Below are positions 41,944-50,912 of a DNA stretch of 64,000 nucleotides, one piece after another (position 1 is the first letter of the stretch; every line of letters starts with the position of its first letter). The notes under the pieces are model-generated. The model was not told where the DNA came from and ran no database searches. It saw only the letters and a list, made by a program, of their open reading frames with translations. Source of the stretch: Merdimonas sp963929015 (GTDB taxonomy: Bacteria; Bacillota; Clostridia; Lachnospirales; Lachnospiraceae); contig NZ_CAWVHE010000011.1 in assembly GCF_963929015.1 (NCBI RefSeq), positions 62,001 to 126,000 of the forward strand. Reading direction: 5' to 3'. The position numbers and the translations under genes are program-made.

Positions 41944-43452
41944 ATGTTGACAGAAAAGAATATGCGGGTGGTGGTGCGAGGAGGCGGCGACCTTGCCAGC
42001 GGCGTGATTGCAAAATTATATCACAGCGGATTTCAGGTGGTTGTTCTGGAGTGCGGGATGCCTACTGCTATCCGGCGTACGGTTTCCTTTTCAGAAGCAG
42101 TATATCAAAAAGAGGCGACGGTGGAGGATGTGACTGCCAGGCTGACGAATCCGGCCCATGCCGGGGATGTGCTGACCGCCGGGCTGGTGCCGGTACTGAT
42201 AGATCCGGAAGGGGATTGGATCCGCAGATGGAATCCGGACATTGTGGTGGATGCTATCCTGGCCAAGCGTAATCTGGGAACCCGGATAGAGATGGCGCCT
42301 GTTACCATCGGCCTTGGCCCCGGCTTTGTGGCGGGAAAGGACGTGCATGCGGTGGTGGAGACCAAAAGAGGCCACGATCTGGGACGGATCTATTACCGGG
42401 GAAGCGCCATTCCCAATACAGGAGTTCCGGGTGTGATCGGCGGCGTTGCCGCGGAGCGGGTTATCTATGCGACGGCAGAAGGGATCCTTACAGGCTGCCG
42501 GATGATCGGAGACCTGGTACACAAAGGAGAGGTCATAGCCCGGATCGGAGACTGCCCGGTACAGGCTTCCATCGACGGGATCTTAAGAGGAATACTGCCG
42601 GACGGCTTTCCGGTAAAGCAGGGGCTTAAGATGGCAGATATTGATCCCAGACTGGAGGAAAGAGACAACTGCCGGAGCATTTCCGACAAAGCCAGATGCA
42701 TCGCCGGCGGGGTGCTGGAAGCGATCCTGCACCTGCAAACCCTGGAAGAAGCATTTTCCCTGAGAAACATTCTGAAGATCGATCCGGGGAAGCACCGGCT
42801 GATCGCCGTTACCGGAGCCGGCGGAAAGACGACGCTGATCTATGAGCTGGCAAAAGAACTGCGGAGCGCGGGATACCGGACGGCAGTTGCCGCCACGGCT
42901 CACATGTGGAAAGAAGGCCGTTACGGATTTACGCCCATCGGCGGCGGATATGAGGGGGACAAGATCACAGGACTTGCGCCCGGGGAGCTAAGAAAACTGC
43001 TGGATGAATATGATGTGGTGATCGTAGAGGCGGACGGAAGCAGGGGACTTCCTCTGAAATGTCCGGGAGACCAGGAGCCGGTGATCCCGGATGGAACGGA
43101 TCTGGTGATCGGCGTAGCAGGTGCCACAGCCATCGGACAGACCTTCCGGGAAGCCTGTCACCGGTTTCCGGTTGCCTGCAGGTATCTTGAACGATCCCCG
43201 GAGGAAAAGATCACGGCAGAAGATCTGTCGGCCTGCCTGACCAGCGATTTTGGGCAGAAGAAACAGGTGGCCTGCGAATACCGGTATCTGGTAAATCAGG
43301 CGGAAGAGCTGGATGAAGAGACCAGAGAAGCATTATGCCATTTGCTGGAAAAGGGGAAAGATTACGGCGCGGCCGTATCATTTTTCCAGAAAAGATGGTA
43401 CAATGATTCCACGATACAAAAAACAGAAGTCAATGAGGAGAAGAGATGCTGA
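41944..43452 (+). CDS. YqeB-YqeC fusion, selenium-dependent molybdenum hydroxylase maturation protein
   Basis: 502 residues joining two proteins usually encoded separately. Residues 1-265 are YqeB/EF2563 (VVVRGGGDLASGVIAKLYHSGFQVVVLE, GLGPGFVAGKDVHAVVETKRGHDLG, VIARIGDCPVQASIDGILRG). Residues 275-490 are YqeC with a P-loop-like GAGGKTTLIYELAKEL near 290, EADGSRGLPLK and IGVAGATAIGQ. Both are markers of enzymes that insert selenium and sulfur into the Mo cofactor site. The start may be ATG 41944 or 41962. It begins an operon with 4-8 base overlaps down to mocA. Confidence 0.9.
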   Translation: MLTEKNMRVVVRGGGDLASGVIAKLYHSGFQVVVLECGMPTAIRRTVSFSEAVYQKEATVEDVTARLTNPAHAGDVLTAGLVPVLIDPEGDWIRRWNPDIVVDAILAKRNLGTRIEMAPVTIGLGPGFVAGKDVHAVVETKRGHDLGRIYYRGSAIPNTGVPGVIGGVAAERVIYATAEGILTGCRMIGDLVHKGEVIARIGDCPVQASIDGILRGILPDGFPVKQGLKMADIDPRLEERDNCRSISDKARCIAGGVLEAILHLQTLEEAFSLRNILKIDPGKHRLIAVTGAGGKTTLIYELAKELRSAGYRTAVAATAHMWKEGRYGFTPIGGGYEGDKITGLAPGELRKLLDEYDVVIVEADGSRGLPLKCPGDQEPVIPDGTDLVIGVAGATAIGQTFREACHRFPVACRYLERSPEEKITAEDLSACLTSDFGQKKQVACEYRYLVNQAEELDEETREALCHLLEKGKDYGAAVSFFQKRWYNDSTIQKTEVNEEKRC

Positions 43453-44258
43453 AAATAAAGAATTATGTAAAAGCAGAAAGTCTGGAACAGGCTTATGAAC
43501 TGAATCAGAAGCGTTCCAACCGGATCCTTGGCGGAATGCTCTGGATGAAGATGAGCAATGCTCAGATCCAGACAGCCATCGATCTGTCAGGGCTTGGCCT
43601 GAATGAGATTGAGGAGACAGACGAATCCTTCCGCATCGGATGCATGGTAACCTTAAGACAGCTGGAACTCCATGAGGGGCTGAATACGTGGTTTGACCAT
43701 ATGATGCAGAACAGTGTGAAGGATATCGTGGGCGTTCAGTTCCGCAATCTGGCAACGGTGGGAGGAAGCATATTCGGACGGTTCGGATTTTCCGATGTAC
43801 TGACCGCGTTCCTTGCCCTGGATACGGAAGTGGAACTTTTCCACGCCGGGATCCTGCCTTTAAGAGAGTTTGTAACTATGCCAAGAGATAACGATATCCT
43901 GGTGCGTCTGATCGTAAAGAAGACGCCGGGCGCTTATGCGTATCTTTGCCACCGCAATGTGCGGACGGATTTTCCGGTGCTGGCGGCAGGATTTGCCTGC
44001 ACCAAAGAAGGCGTGCGTATTACAGTAGGGGCAAGGCCGAAGAAGGCCATGCTTCTGACGGTTTCGGAAGATACGGCGGCAAAGATCCGGGAGGGCGTCT
44101 GTTCAGAGGAAGAGATTGCCAGGATCGCTGCTTCGCTGGCAAAGGAAGTCCCCACGGAAAGTAATCTGCGGGCTGGAAAAGAATACCGCAGCCACCTGGC
44201 GGAGGTTCTGATCTGCCGGGGACTTGGAACATTGCAGGAGAGGGGGCCGAAGGAATGA
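43446..44258 (+). CDS. FAD-binding subunit of a molybdenum hydroxylase
   Basis: 270 residues of the CO-dehydrogenase/xanthine-dehydrogenase medium-subunit type. FAD-contact segments are NRILGGMLWMKM and RNLATVGGSIFGRFGFSDVLTAFLALD, with the C-terminal FAD domain GFACTKEGVRITVGARPKKA. It transfers electrons from the 2Fe-2S clusters to the acceptor. Shorter than E. coli XdhB (292). It overlaps both neighbours by a few bases. Confidence 0.92.
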   Translation: MLKIKNYVKAESLEQAYELNQKRSNRILGGMLWMKMSNAQIQTAIDLSGLGLNEIEETDESFRIGCMVTLRQLELHEGLNTWFDHMMQNSVKDIVGVQFRNLATVGGSIFGRFGFSDVLTAFLALDTEVELFHAGILPLREFVTMPRDNDILVRLIVKKTPGAYAYLCHRNVRTDFPVLAAGFACTKEGVRITVGARPKKAMLLTVSEDTAAKIREGVCSEEEIARIAASLAKEVPTESNLRAGKEYRSHLAEVLICRGLGTLQERGPKE

Positions 44259-44722
44259 AGATCAGTCTGATGTTAAATGGAACAAAGATCGAACGGGAGA
44301 TCGCTCCGGATCTTCTGCTCATTGATTTGGTAAGGGAAGAAGGCTGCTACAGCGTCAAACGGGGCTGTGAAACTTCCGGCTGCGGCCTGTGTACGGTATT
44401 TCTGGATGAGAAACCTGTCCTGTCCTGTTCCGTGCTTGCGGCAAGAGCGGACGGGCATGCAGTGACAACGCTGGAAGGACTGCAAAAAGAAGCAGAGGAA
44501 TTTGGCGCATTTATCGCCGACCAGGGCGCGGAGCAGTGTGGATTCTGCAATCCCGGCATGATCATGAATGCCATCGCTCTTTTCCGGGAGAATCCGGATC
44601 CGACAGAAGAAGAGATGAAGGAATATCTGGCCGGAAATCTCTGCCGCTGCTCCGGATATGAGGGACAGCTGCGGGGAATGAAAGCATTTCTGGAATATAA
44701 AAAACAAGGAGGTGCGGTATGA
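44255..44722 (+). CDS. 2Fe-2S subunit of a molybdenum hydroxylase
   Basis: 155 residues. The plant-type cluster is bound by GCETSGCGLCTVFLDEKPVLSC and the second cluster by QCGFCNPGMIMNA and NLCRCSGY. The start overlaps the stop of the FAD subunit (ATGA) and its stop overlaps the Mo subunit start. It links the Mo centre to FAD. Confidence 0.95.
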   Translation: MKISLMLNGTKIEREIAPDLLLIDLVREEGCYSVKRGCETSGCGLCTVFLDEKPVLSCSVLAARADGHAVTTLEGLQKEAEEFGAFIADQGAEQCGFCNPGMIMNAIALFRENPDPTEEEMKEYLAGNLCRCSGYEGQLRGMKAFLEYKKQGGAV

Positions 44723-46995
44723 AGACAGTAGGTCAGCCGATCAGAAAAAAAGACGCCATGGCGCTGGTGACAGGCCAGCCGGTATTTACCGATGATATCG
44801 CGCCGAAGAACTGTCTGATCGTAAAAGTATTGCGAAGCCCTCATGCCAATGCCATGGTCCGTTCCGTGAAAAAGGATCTGGCAGAGAAGGTAGAGGGGAT
44901 TGAAGCGGTTTATACCTGGGAGGATGTGCCGGATGAGCGGTTTACGCTTGCCGGACAGACCTATCCGGAAGCCAGTCCTTATGACCGGCTGATCCTGGAC
45001 CGCCATGTCCGGTATGTGGGAGATCCGGTGGCAATCGTGGCCGGCCGGGACGAGGCTTGTGTGGATCAGGCGCTGAAACGGCTCAAAGTGGAGTATGAGA
45101 TCCTTCCTGCGATCCTGGATCTTCACGAGGCGAAAGACAGCGAGATCCTGGTGCATCCGGAAGAAAACTGGAAGGCCCTCTGTAAGGTAGGGGCGGATAA
45201 TAAGAGAAACTTATGCGCCAGCGGCGAAAGCCATGACGGGGATGTGGAAGCTGTGCTTCAGGACTGCGAGGAAGTGGTAGAAGGCACTTATCATGTGAAA
45301 GCCAATCAGCAGGCCATGATGGAAACCTTCCGCACCGTCTGCTATCTGGATCCGTACGGGAGGTTAAATGTAATGAGTTCCACCCAGATCGTTTTTCATG
45401 TGAGAAGGATCCTTTCCAATGCCCTTGGCATTTCCAAATCCAGGATCCGGGTATTCAAGCCCAGGATCGGCGGCGGATTCGGGGCAAAACAGACGTCTGT
45501 ATCCGAGATCTATCCGGCGTTTGTGACCTGGAAGACCGGCAAGCCTTCCAAGATGATCTTTACCAGGGAAGAATCCCAGATCGCTTCCTCGCCCAGACAT
45601 GAGATGGAAGTTTCCGTCAGAGTGGGCGCAGACAGAGACGGCAGGATCCGGGCGATTGATGTGTATACCTTATCCAATACGGGGGCCTATGGCGAGCACG
45701 GCCCCACAACGGTGGGACTGTCCGGCCACAAGTCGATCCCTCTGTATGGTTCACTGGAAGCCCACCGGTTCCGCTATGATGTAGTTTATACCAATGTCAT
45801 GTCTTCCGGCGCTTACCGGGGATACGGCGCGACCCAGGGAATCTATGCAGTAGAAACGGCGGTTAATGAACTGGCAGAAAGGCTTCATATCGACCCTGTG
45901 GAACTGCGGCTGAAAAATATGGTGCGGGAAGGCCAGATCATGCCCGCCTATTATGGAGAACAGACCAACAGCTGCGCTCTGGATCGCTGTCTGAAACGTG
46001 CGGCAGATATGATCGGCTGGAAAGAAAAATATCCCTGCAAAGATATGGGAAATGGCAAAGTAAGAAGCGTAGGCGTGGCCATGGCTATGCAGGGCTCTGG
46101 GATTTCCAATGTGGACGTAGGGTCTGCCACTATTAAGCTGGAGGAGGACGGAGTCTATGCGCTCTCCATCGGCGCTGCGGATATGGGGACCGGCTGTGAT
46201 ACGACCATGGCCCAGGTGGCTGCAGAATGCCTGGATTGCTCCATAGAGCAGATCATTGTCTCCGGGGCGGATACAGATACTTCCCCTTATGACTCCGGTT
46301 CCTATGCGTCCAGTACGGCCTACATCACCGGAAAAGCCGTAGAAAAGGCCTGCCGGAAGCTGCAGGAGAAGATCTGCGAAAAAGCGGCATCCATGCTGGG
46401 ATGCGAAGTGGACGCCGTGGAATTTGACGGACATACCGCTGTGGACCGGACAACCGGAAAACAGGTGACCTTAAAAGAAATCGGCACAGCCGGACAGAGC
46501 GGCAATGCAAGAAGTCTTCAGGTAACAGAGACCAACAGTTCTCCAGTATCCCCGCCGCCGTTTATGGTGGGCATGGCGGAGATCGAAGTGGACAAGGCGA
46601 CCGGCCATGTAGAACTGCTGGATTATGTGGCGGTAGTGGACTGCGGAACCCCGCTGAACCCCAACCTCTGCCACTGTCAGGTGGAAGGCGGCCTGGCACA
46701 GGGCATCGGCATGGCGCTCTATGAGGATGTCCGGTATTCGGCCAGAGGCCAGATGCTGAACAATTCTTTCATGCAGTATAAGATCCCCACCCGTCTGGAT
46801 GTAGGAACCCTGCGTGTAGAATTTGAAAGCAGCTACGAAGAAACCGGCCCCTTTGGAGCAAAATCCATCGGGGAAGTGGTGATCAACACCCCGGCGCCGG
46901 CGCTTACGCATGCGGTGGCAAACGCGACCGGACTCTGGATCCACGAACTCCCCATTACCAGTGAAAAAATCGCCATGGGGCTTTTGAAAAAATGA
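44719..46995 (+). CDS. Molybdopterin-binding catalytic subunit of a xanthine-dehydrogenase-family hydroxylase
   Basis: 758 residues: DDIAPKNCLIVKVLRSPHANA, GGFGAKQTSVSEIYPAFV, the Mo-site loop SSGAYRGYGATQGIYAVE, GSYASSTAYITG, and the catalytic Glu in GPFGAKSIGEVVIN at the C terminus. With YqeB/YqeC it should be a selenium-dependent enzyme hydroxylating a purine or nicotinate-like N-heterocycle. The substrate is not decidable from sequence. The selD and other Se genes are not in the window. Confidence 0.93.
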   Translation: MKTVGQPIRKKDAMALVTGQPVFTDDIAPKNCLIVKVLRSPHANAMVRSVKKDLAEKVEGIEAVYTWEDVPDERFTLAGQTYPEASPYDRLILDRHVRYVGDPVAIVAGRDEACVDQALKRLKVEYEILPAILDLHEAKDSEILVHPEENWKALCKVGADNKRNLCASGESHDGDVEAVLQDCEEVVEGTYHVKANQQAMMETFRTVCYLDPYGRLNVMSSTQIVFHVRRILSNALGISKSRIRVFKPRIGGGFGAKQTSVSEIYPAFVTWKTGKPSKMIFTREESQIASSPRHEMEVSVRVGADRDGRIRAIDVYTLSNTGAYGEHGPTTVGLSGHKSIPLYGSLEAHRFRYDVVYTNVMSSGAYRGYGATQGIYAVETAVNELAERLHIDPVELRLKNMVREGQIMPAYYGEQTNSCALDRCLKRAADMIGWKEKYPCKDMGNGKVRSVGVAMAMQGSGISNVDVGSATIKLEEDGVYALSIGAADMGTGCDTTMAQVAAECLDCSIEQIIVSGADTDTSPYDSGSYASSTAYITGKAVEKACRKLQEKICEKAASMLGCEVDAVEFDGHTAVDRTTGKQVTLKEIGTAGQSGNARSLQVTETNSSPVSPPPFMVGMAEIEVDKATGHVELLDYVAVVDCGTPLNPNLCHCQVEGGLAQGIGMALYEDVRYSARGQMLNNSFMQYKIPTRLDVGTLRVEFESSYEETGPFGAKSIGEVVINTPAPALTHAVANATGLWIHELPITSEKIAMGLLKK

Positions 46996-47624
46996 AAACA
47001 GCGTTGATTTATCTGGCGGCTGGAAACAGCCGCCGTTTTGGAAGCAATAAGCTGCTGTATGAGATAGAAGGCCGGCCCATGTACCGGCATCTCCTGGACC
47101 GTCTGGTCAGGATCGCAGGCACATTTCCGGATTGTGAAGTGCTGGTAGTGACCAGATATGAGGAAATTCGGGAAAGTGTGGAAGCGCTGCGGACAAATGG
47201 AGAGCCGGTCCGCTGCGTCTGGTCGCCGGAAAGTGCGAAAGGCGCATCCTATTCCGTCCGGGCCGGACTTCTGGAAGCCATCCGGCCGGGAGCGCAGGAA
47301 GCCGCATTTTTTGTGGCGGATCAGCCCTGGCTTAGCGAAGCAAGCGTGCAAGGATTTCTGCAGCTGATGCAGTCCGCCGGAGAAACGCAGGAACCCGGGC
47401 AGGAAGACGCGGCCACAGAGCGGCTTGGCTGCGTCAGATACAAGGACCGGGAAGGCAATCCGGTCTGGTTTGGGAAAGCTTATTTTCCGGAACTACTGGA
47501 ACTGAAAGAAGAGGAAGGCGGGAAAAAGGTGTTCCGGAGACACCGGGACAAGGCCTGGTATTATGAGGTGACAGAGGAAAAAGAGCTGACGGATGTGGAT
47601 GAACAAAGGGAGAATAAAAGCTGA
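46992..47624 (+). CDS. mocA: MocA-like molybdenum cofactor cytidylyltransferase
   Basis: 210 residues, nucleotidyltransferase fold: LIYLAAGNSRRFGSNKLLYEIEGRPMYRHLLD with the nucleotide loop, AKGASYSVRAGL, and AFFVADQPWL for metal binding. It makes the cytosine dinucleotide form of the cofactor for the adjacent hydroxylase. It starts in the stop of the Mo subunit (ATGA). A Glu/Gln-rich insertion lies at residues 130-145. Confidence 0.88.
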   Translation: MKTALIYLAAGNSRRFGSNKLLYEIEGRPMYRHLLDRLVRIAGTFPDCEVLVVTRYEEIRESVEALRTNGEPVRCVWSPESAKGASYSVRAGLLEAIRPGAQEAAFFVADQPWLSEASVQGFLQLMQSAGETQEPGQEDAATERLGCVRYKDREGNPVWFGKAYFPELLELKEEEGGKKVFRRHRDKAWYYEVTEEKELTDVDEQRENKS

Positions 47625-47685
47625 ATCCTGCTCGGAATCTGGTCCGGAATTCCGCGTAAGAAATCCTGCCCGGAATCCTGTCCGG
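47624..47685 (+). repeat. Degenerate 12-bp tandem repeat after mocA
   Basis: Four units of the form AATCCTGYYCGG lie at 47624-47635, 47636-47647, 47662-47673 and 47674-47685, with a decayed unit (AATTCCGCGTAAGA) between the second and third. Units 3 and 4 also form the hairpin CCCGGA/TCCGGG. The array starts in the mocA stop codon. Confidence 0.6.
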
Positions 47686-47770
47686 GAAAAAGGATTTGCC
47701 AAGAAGGGCCAAGTATGCTATGATGTTATGTGCAGAAAATGAAGATAAGAATTCAAATTGGAGGTTATGT

Positions 47771-48802
47771 ATGAAATTTCTGTCAAAGCAATGGCTGCAG
47801 ACGGGGATATCGGCGCTGTGTATCACGGCAATGGTTCTTCCCGGAGTTACGGTACATGCCACAGAAATCGAAAGCATGGAGCAGCAGTCATCACAGCTGG
47901 AGGATCAGTTGAGCGGTATCAATGAAGATCTGGTAGAGCTGGGAGCGCAGATCGCGAGCCTGGAAGATCAGATCAAAGAAACCGGCAATCAGATCGAAGC
48001 AACAAAAGCACAGATTGATATTGCAAGGAACAGCGAAGAGCAGCAGTTTGAGGAAATGAAGCTTCGGATCAAATATGTGTATGAGAACGACAGCGCTTCC
48101 ATGTTAAGCATGATTTTTTCTGTAGATAACATGGCAGATTTCCTGAACCGTGTAGAATTTGTACAGAATGTCAGTGATTATGACAGGGAGCAGTTGGAAG
48201 AGCTTTGCACACTCAGGGAAACCATTGAGGAGCAGGAAGCCAAACTGCAGGATGAGAGAAAATCACAGGAAAAAATGGAAAAAGAGCTGGCAGATCAGAA
48301 AAAAGAGCTGAATGCCAGAGCGCAGGCAACATCTACAGATCTTGCGGCGCTCAATGATAAGATCAACGCGTTGCGGGCAGAAGAAGCCGCCCGTCAGGCA
48401 GAAGAGGCAAAGAAAGCAGCAGAGGCCGCAAACCAGCAGGCAGCTGCCAATAACAGCAACCGTCCCTCCGGCGGTTCCGGTACTTCTTCTTCTGGTTCTT
48501 CCGGCGGCGGGAATTATCAGATCCCGAACAGTGGCGGAGCTCTGACGCCGGAAAAAGGCGTGGTGTACTTTAATGGCCACCGCGAAACCTATTATTCCCA
48601 GAGAGTGCTTCCGGGACATGGCCTGAACATTCCGGGACGTCATGTGGCAAGCGATGGAACCATCCGTGACAAGGATGGATACATCTGCGTAGCCAGCAGT
48701 GATTATCCAAAGGGAACGATCGTAGAGACGTCGCTTGGTACCGGGAAGGTCTATGATACCGGATGCCCGTCAGGAACCATTGACATTTACACAGACTGGT
48801 AA
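47771..48802 (+). CDS. Secreted PcsB/CwlO-like coiled-coil protein with C-terminal 3D domain
   Basis: 343 residues from ATG 47771 (TTGGAGG site). Residues 1-31 are a signal peptide (WLQTGISALCITAMVLPGVTVHA). Residues 35-220 form a long coiled coil like PcsB/CwlO (MEQQSSQLEDQLSGI, YVYENDSASMLSMIFSVDNMADFLNR). A Ser/Gly-rich linker precedes a 3D domain (GRHVASDGTIRDKDGYICVA, VYDTGCPSGTIDIYTDW) whose three Asp residues define the family. It should act in cell-wall hydrolysis or its control. A prophage is inserted just downstream. Confidence 0.88.
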   Translation: MKFLSKQWLQTGISALCITAMVLPGVTVHATEIESMEQQSSQLEDQLSGINEDLVELGAQIASLEDQIKETGNQIEATKAQIDIARNSEEQQFEEMKLRIKYVYENDSASMLSMIFSVDNMADFLNRVEFVQNVSDYDREQLEELCTLRETIEEQEAKLQDERKSQEKMEKELADQKKELNARAQATSTDLAALNDKINALRAEEAARQAEEAKKAAEAANQQAAANNSNRPSGGSGTSSSGSSGGGNYQIPNSGGALTPEKGVVYFNGHRETYYSQRVLPGHGLNIPGRHVASDGTIRDKDGYICVASSDYPKGTIVETSLGTGKVYDTGCPSGTIDIYTDW

Positions 48803-48820
48803 AAACTGAATAGAAATGGG

Positions 48821-48852
48821 ATAAGGGACTGGAAACGGTCCCTTATTTTTTA
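48821..48852 (+). terminator. Strong terminator after the 3D-domain gene
   Basis: A perfect 9-bp stem (ATAAGGGAC 48821-48829, GTCCCTTAT 48838-48846), 8-base loop, then TTTTTT. Confidence 0.9.
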
Positions 48853-48859
48853 GGAAAAA

Positions 48860-48893
48860 AGAATACAAAAAAAGAACCCCTGATCAATCAGGG
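48860..48893 (-). terminator. Terminator facing the prophage integrase
   Basis: CCCTGAT (48878-48884), CA, ATCAGGG (48887-48893). Read on the minus strand it is followed by TTCTTTTTTTG, so it would end transcripts that leave the prophage through int. Confidence 0.75.
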
Positions 48894-48908
48894 ATTCTCA
48901 TAAGCTAT

Positions 48909-49031
48909 GCGGAGAAAGGGACTCATCTAATGACAAGATTATACAGGAACAGCACATTTATAAGGGGTTCCGGTGATTTGTAAGGGGCAAACATACTGAA
49001 TAATATCAGATGTTTGCTCCATATTTGCCCC
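48909..49031. other. Putative left attachment region of the prophage
   Basis: Between the chromosomal terminators and int lie ATGCGGAGAAAGGGACTCAT (48909-48928), whose complement resembles the T-arm end of a tRNA gene, and inverted integrase-arm-like elements GGGGCAAA (48984-48991), GCAAACAT/ATGTTTGC (48987-48994, 49010-49017) and TTTGCCCC (49024-49031). The right attachment site is outside the window, so the core cannot be confirmed. Confidence 0.4.
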
Positions 49032-49037
49032 ACGTTT

Positions 49038-50150
49038 TTAGATTAGGTGCACTTCCCGGATCGCTTCATTGGCCCGCTCCTGGGCCCGCTTGGTGACGTG
49101 GTAGTAAATCTGGCGGGTGACCTTGCTCGTGGCGTGACCCAGCCGGCGGGAAATAATCTCAAGATCAACGCCGGCCTCGGCCATCAGGGCGACATGGGTG
49201 TGACGGAGGACGTGCGGGGTGACTTTCCGGCCCAGAACCCGTAGCGAGACTTCCTTCAGGTACTTGTTGTATGCCGCATACTCTACGTGATCGCCGTTAC
49301 TGTCACAGAAAAGCAAAGTGCTTCTGCAGCCGTTCCGGAGGCACTCGGAAAGGGTAAAGGCTTTGATCTTCCGGCACAGGTCAAAGAGTTCATCTTGCAT
49401 ATACACATCCCGGGAAGAGGAGAGGGTCTTCGCGCTGGTTTCCAGTTTATTATTTGTGTCCCAGGTCTTTGTGACGTGGATTGTGCGATCCTGGAAATCT
49501 ACATCTTCCATATCCAGGGCGATTGCTTCTCCGACACGAAGTCCTGAGAGAGCCAGAAAGACGGTCATAAGGCGCCACTGTGGGACGGCCATACCAGCCA
49601 GTAGATTCTTAAGCTCATCGCCCTCAAGGAATTTGTCTTGCAGACGTTCCTTCTTCTCCGGATCTGGAGCCTTATCCAGCTTATCCAGCCACCGGATGTC
49701 TGTAATATAATCGTTTTTATATCCCCATCGAATCAAGGCTTTCAGACGCGTCAGACGCTCGTTCAGGGTACCATTTTCGTCGCCGGTTTCTCCAAACCTT
49801 TTCCGGACATACCCGGCATTGAGTTTTGAGACTAAGGTATCCGCCCCCAATATATCTATAAGGCGCTTTGTGGCAAAGACATTCCGAGAATAGGTGGAAG
49901 CTTTGACAGTGCGCTTCTGATCCTCACGGTAACGCTCTATCAGACCGAAGAGGGTTAGTTTCTTGTCTGGTGATGGAGAAGCTGCCAGGCGCTCCTGGAT
50001 TTTTTCTTCCAGAATCTGGGCGGCGGCTTTCCGTGTCACCCGGGTATCTTTCTCTAGGGTACAGGAAACGGTTCGGATCTTCCCGGTCATTGGATCCTCA
50101 TACCGCTCGGCAAACCTTACATTTCCACTTGGCAATTGTTCAGACCACAT
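49038..50150 (-). CDS. int: Prophage tyrosine integrase
   Basis: 370 residues: N-terminal arm domain (WSEQLPSGNVRFAERYEDPMTGKI), core-binding domain (KASTYSRNVFATKRLIDILG), catalytic domain with Arg in LSGLRVGEAIAL, HVLRHTHVALMAEAG, LGHATSKVT and the nucleophile Tyr in YYHVTKRA. It is unrelated to the Tn916-type enzyme at 20230. It inserts and excises the prophage and reads toward the left attachment region, the usual layout. Confidence 0.94.
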   Translation of the reverse strand: MWSEQLPSGNVRFAERYEDPMTGKIRTVSCTLEKDTRVTRKAAAQILEEKIQERLAASPSPDKKLTLFGLIERYREDQKRTVKASTYSRNVFATKRLIDILGADTLVSKLNAGYVRKRFGETGDENGTLNERLTRLKALIRWGYKNDYITDIRWLDKLDKAPDPEKKERLQDKFLEGDELKNLLAGMAVPQWRLMTVFLALSGLRVGEAIALDMEDVDFQDRTIHVTKTWDTNNKLETSAKTLSSSRDVYMQDELFDLCRKIKAFTLSECLRNGCRSTLLFCDSNGDHVEYAAYNKYLKEVSLRVLGRKVTPHVLRHTHVALMAEAGVDLEIISRRLGHATSKVTRQIYYHVTKRAQERANEAIREVHLI

Positions 50151-50214
50151 AAAATCATCTCCTTTATGGTATAAAAATAACAGCCAGCGAACTTTCGTTC
50201 TCTTGCGTGACTGT

Positions 50215-50265
50215 TCCGGAGATGATACAATATTTCTTGGTTAAGCTGTAGCATCTCCGGAGATG
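50215..50265. repeat. TCCGGAGATG repeat and perfect palindrome upstream of int
   Basis: TCCGGAGATG occurs at 50215-50224 and again at 50256-50265. The second copy is half of the perfect 14-bp palindrome CATCTCCGGAGATG (50252-50265). They lie 65-115 bases before the int start, where control sites for int expression are expected. Confidence 0.55.
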
Positions 50266-50320
50266 TTATAGTAAAATCTCCCGACCGTATTGTCTACTGA
50301 GTGGACAGGGAGTAGTTTTC

Positions 50321-50356
50321 CGTCCCGGTGTTGGCGCGCCGGGGCGATTTTTATTT
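50321..50356 (+). terminator. Plus-strand terminator at the end of the lysogeny region
   Basis: CGTCCCGG (50321-50328) and CCGGGGCG (50339-50346) pair fully with one G-U, then ATTTTTATTT. No plus-strand gene precedes it within 200 bases, so it either shields int from convergent transcription or ends a small RNA. Confidence 0.7.
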
Positions 50357-50849
50357 ACTGTAATCCATTAATTCGTAGGCAATTTGAGTAGGCGAGTTCC
50401 TGAAGCATCTTATAGAGTGGCTGAACATTGAACTTTTTGGGGAACTCCAACTTATGGGATATATATTGCACTTCGTGCGCCGTAAGATTGGCTGTCTTAA
50501 TGTAGGTAAATGTAAGCTCACTATCGTCAAAACCAAAACCGGCGGTCTCCATCGTTACATCAACAACAGAGAATAAATTAATAGACTCTACTCGCATTTT
50601 TGTCCCAGTAGCACCCTGCTTATCAGTAAATATAATCCGCTTATCAGTAAAGATAAGAGAGTCTCGAACGAGTTTAAATCCAACCTGTATGGTTTCCCCG
50701 TCCATGAGATACATCCCATATTCCTGCTGGAGTTGTTCGACAGGAACTTCACTATAATTCCCGGCAAGGCCACCTTGAAAAAGATTTCCACCGCTTGCCC
50801 CCGCAACAGCCTTCGCACCGTTCAATACATCTTTCATTCCAAATGCCAT
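50355..50849 (-). CDS. PH-domain (bPH type) protein
   Basis: 164 residues. A Gly-rich N terminus (MKDVLNGAKAVAGASGGNLF) leads into a bacterial pleckstrin-homology-like domain: GETIQVGFKLVRDSLIFTDKRIIFTDKQ, KMRVESINLFSVVDVTMETAG, LTFTYIKTANLTAHEVQ. No signal or membrane segment. Proteins of this family are frequent singletons in prophages and chromosomes of Firmicutes with no known role. It is the last gene of the lysogeny cluster. Confidence 0.75.
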   Translation of the reverse strand: MAFGMKDVLNGAKAVAGASGGNLFQGGLAGNYSEVPVEQLQQEYGMYLMDGETIQVGFKLVRDSLIFTDKRIIFTDKQGATGTKMRVESINLFSVVDVTMETAGFGFDDSELTFTYIKTANLTAHEVQYISHKLEFPKKFNVQPLYKMLQELAYSNCLRINGLQ

Positions 50850-50912
50850 ATCGTTTACCTCTCTTTCGAATTCTTACACTGAGAAACCTATATAATCGCC
50901 TGGGCGGTTATA

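Noticed and set aside
48909..48928. tRNA gene at the prophage border
   Set aside because: Only a T-arm-like fragment is seen; no cloverleaf could be built around it, so it is noted only as a possible attachment core.
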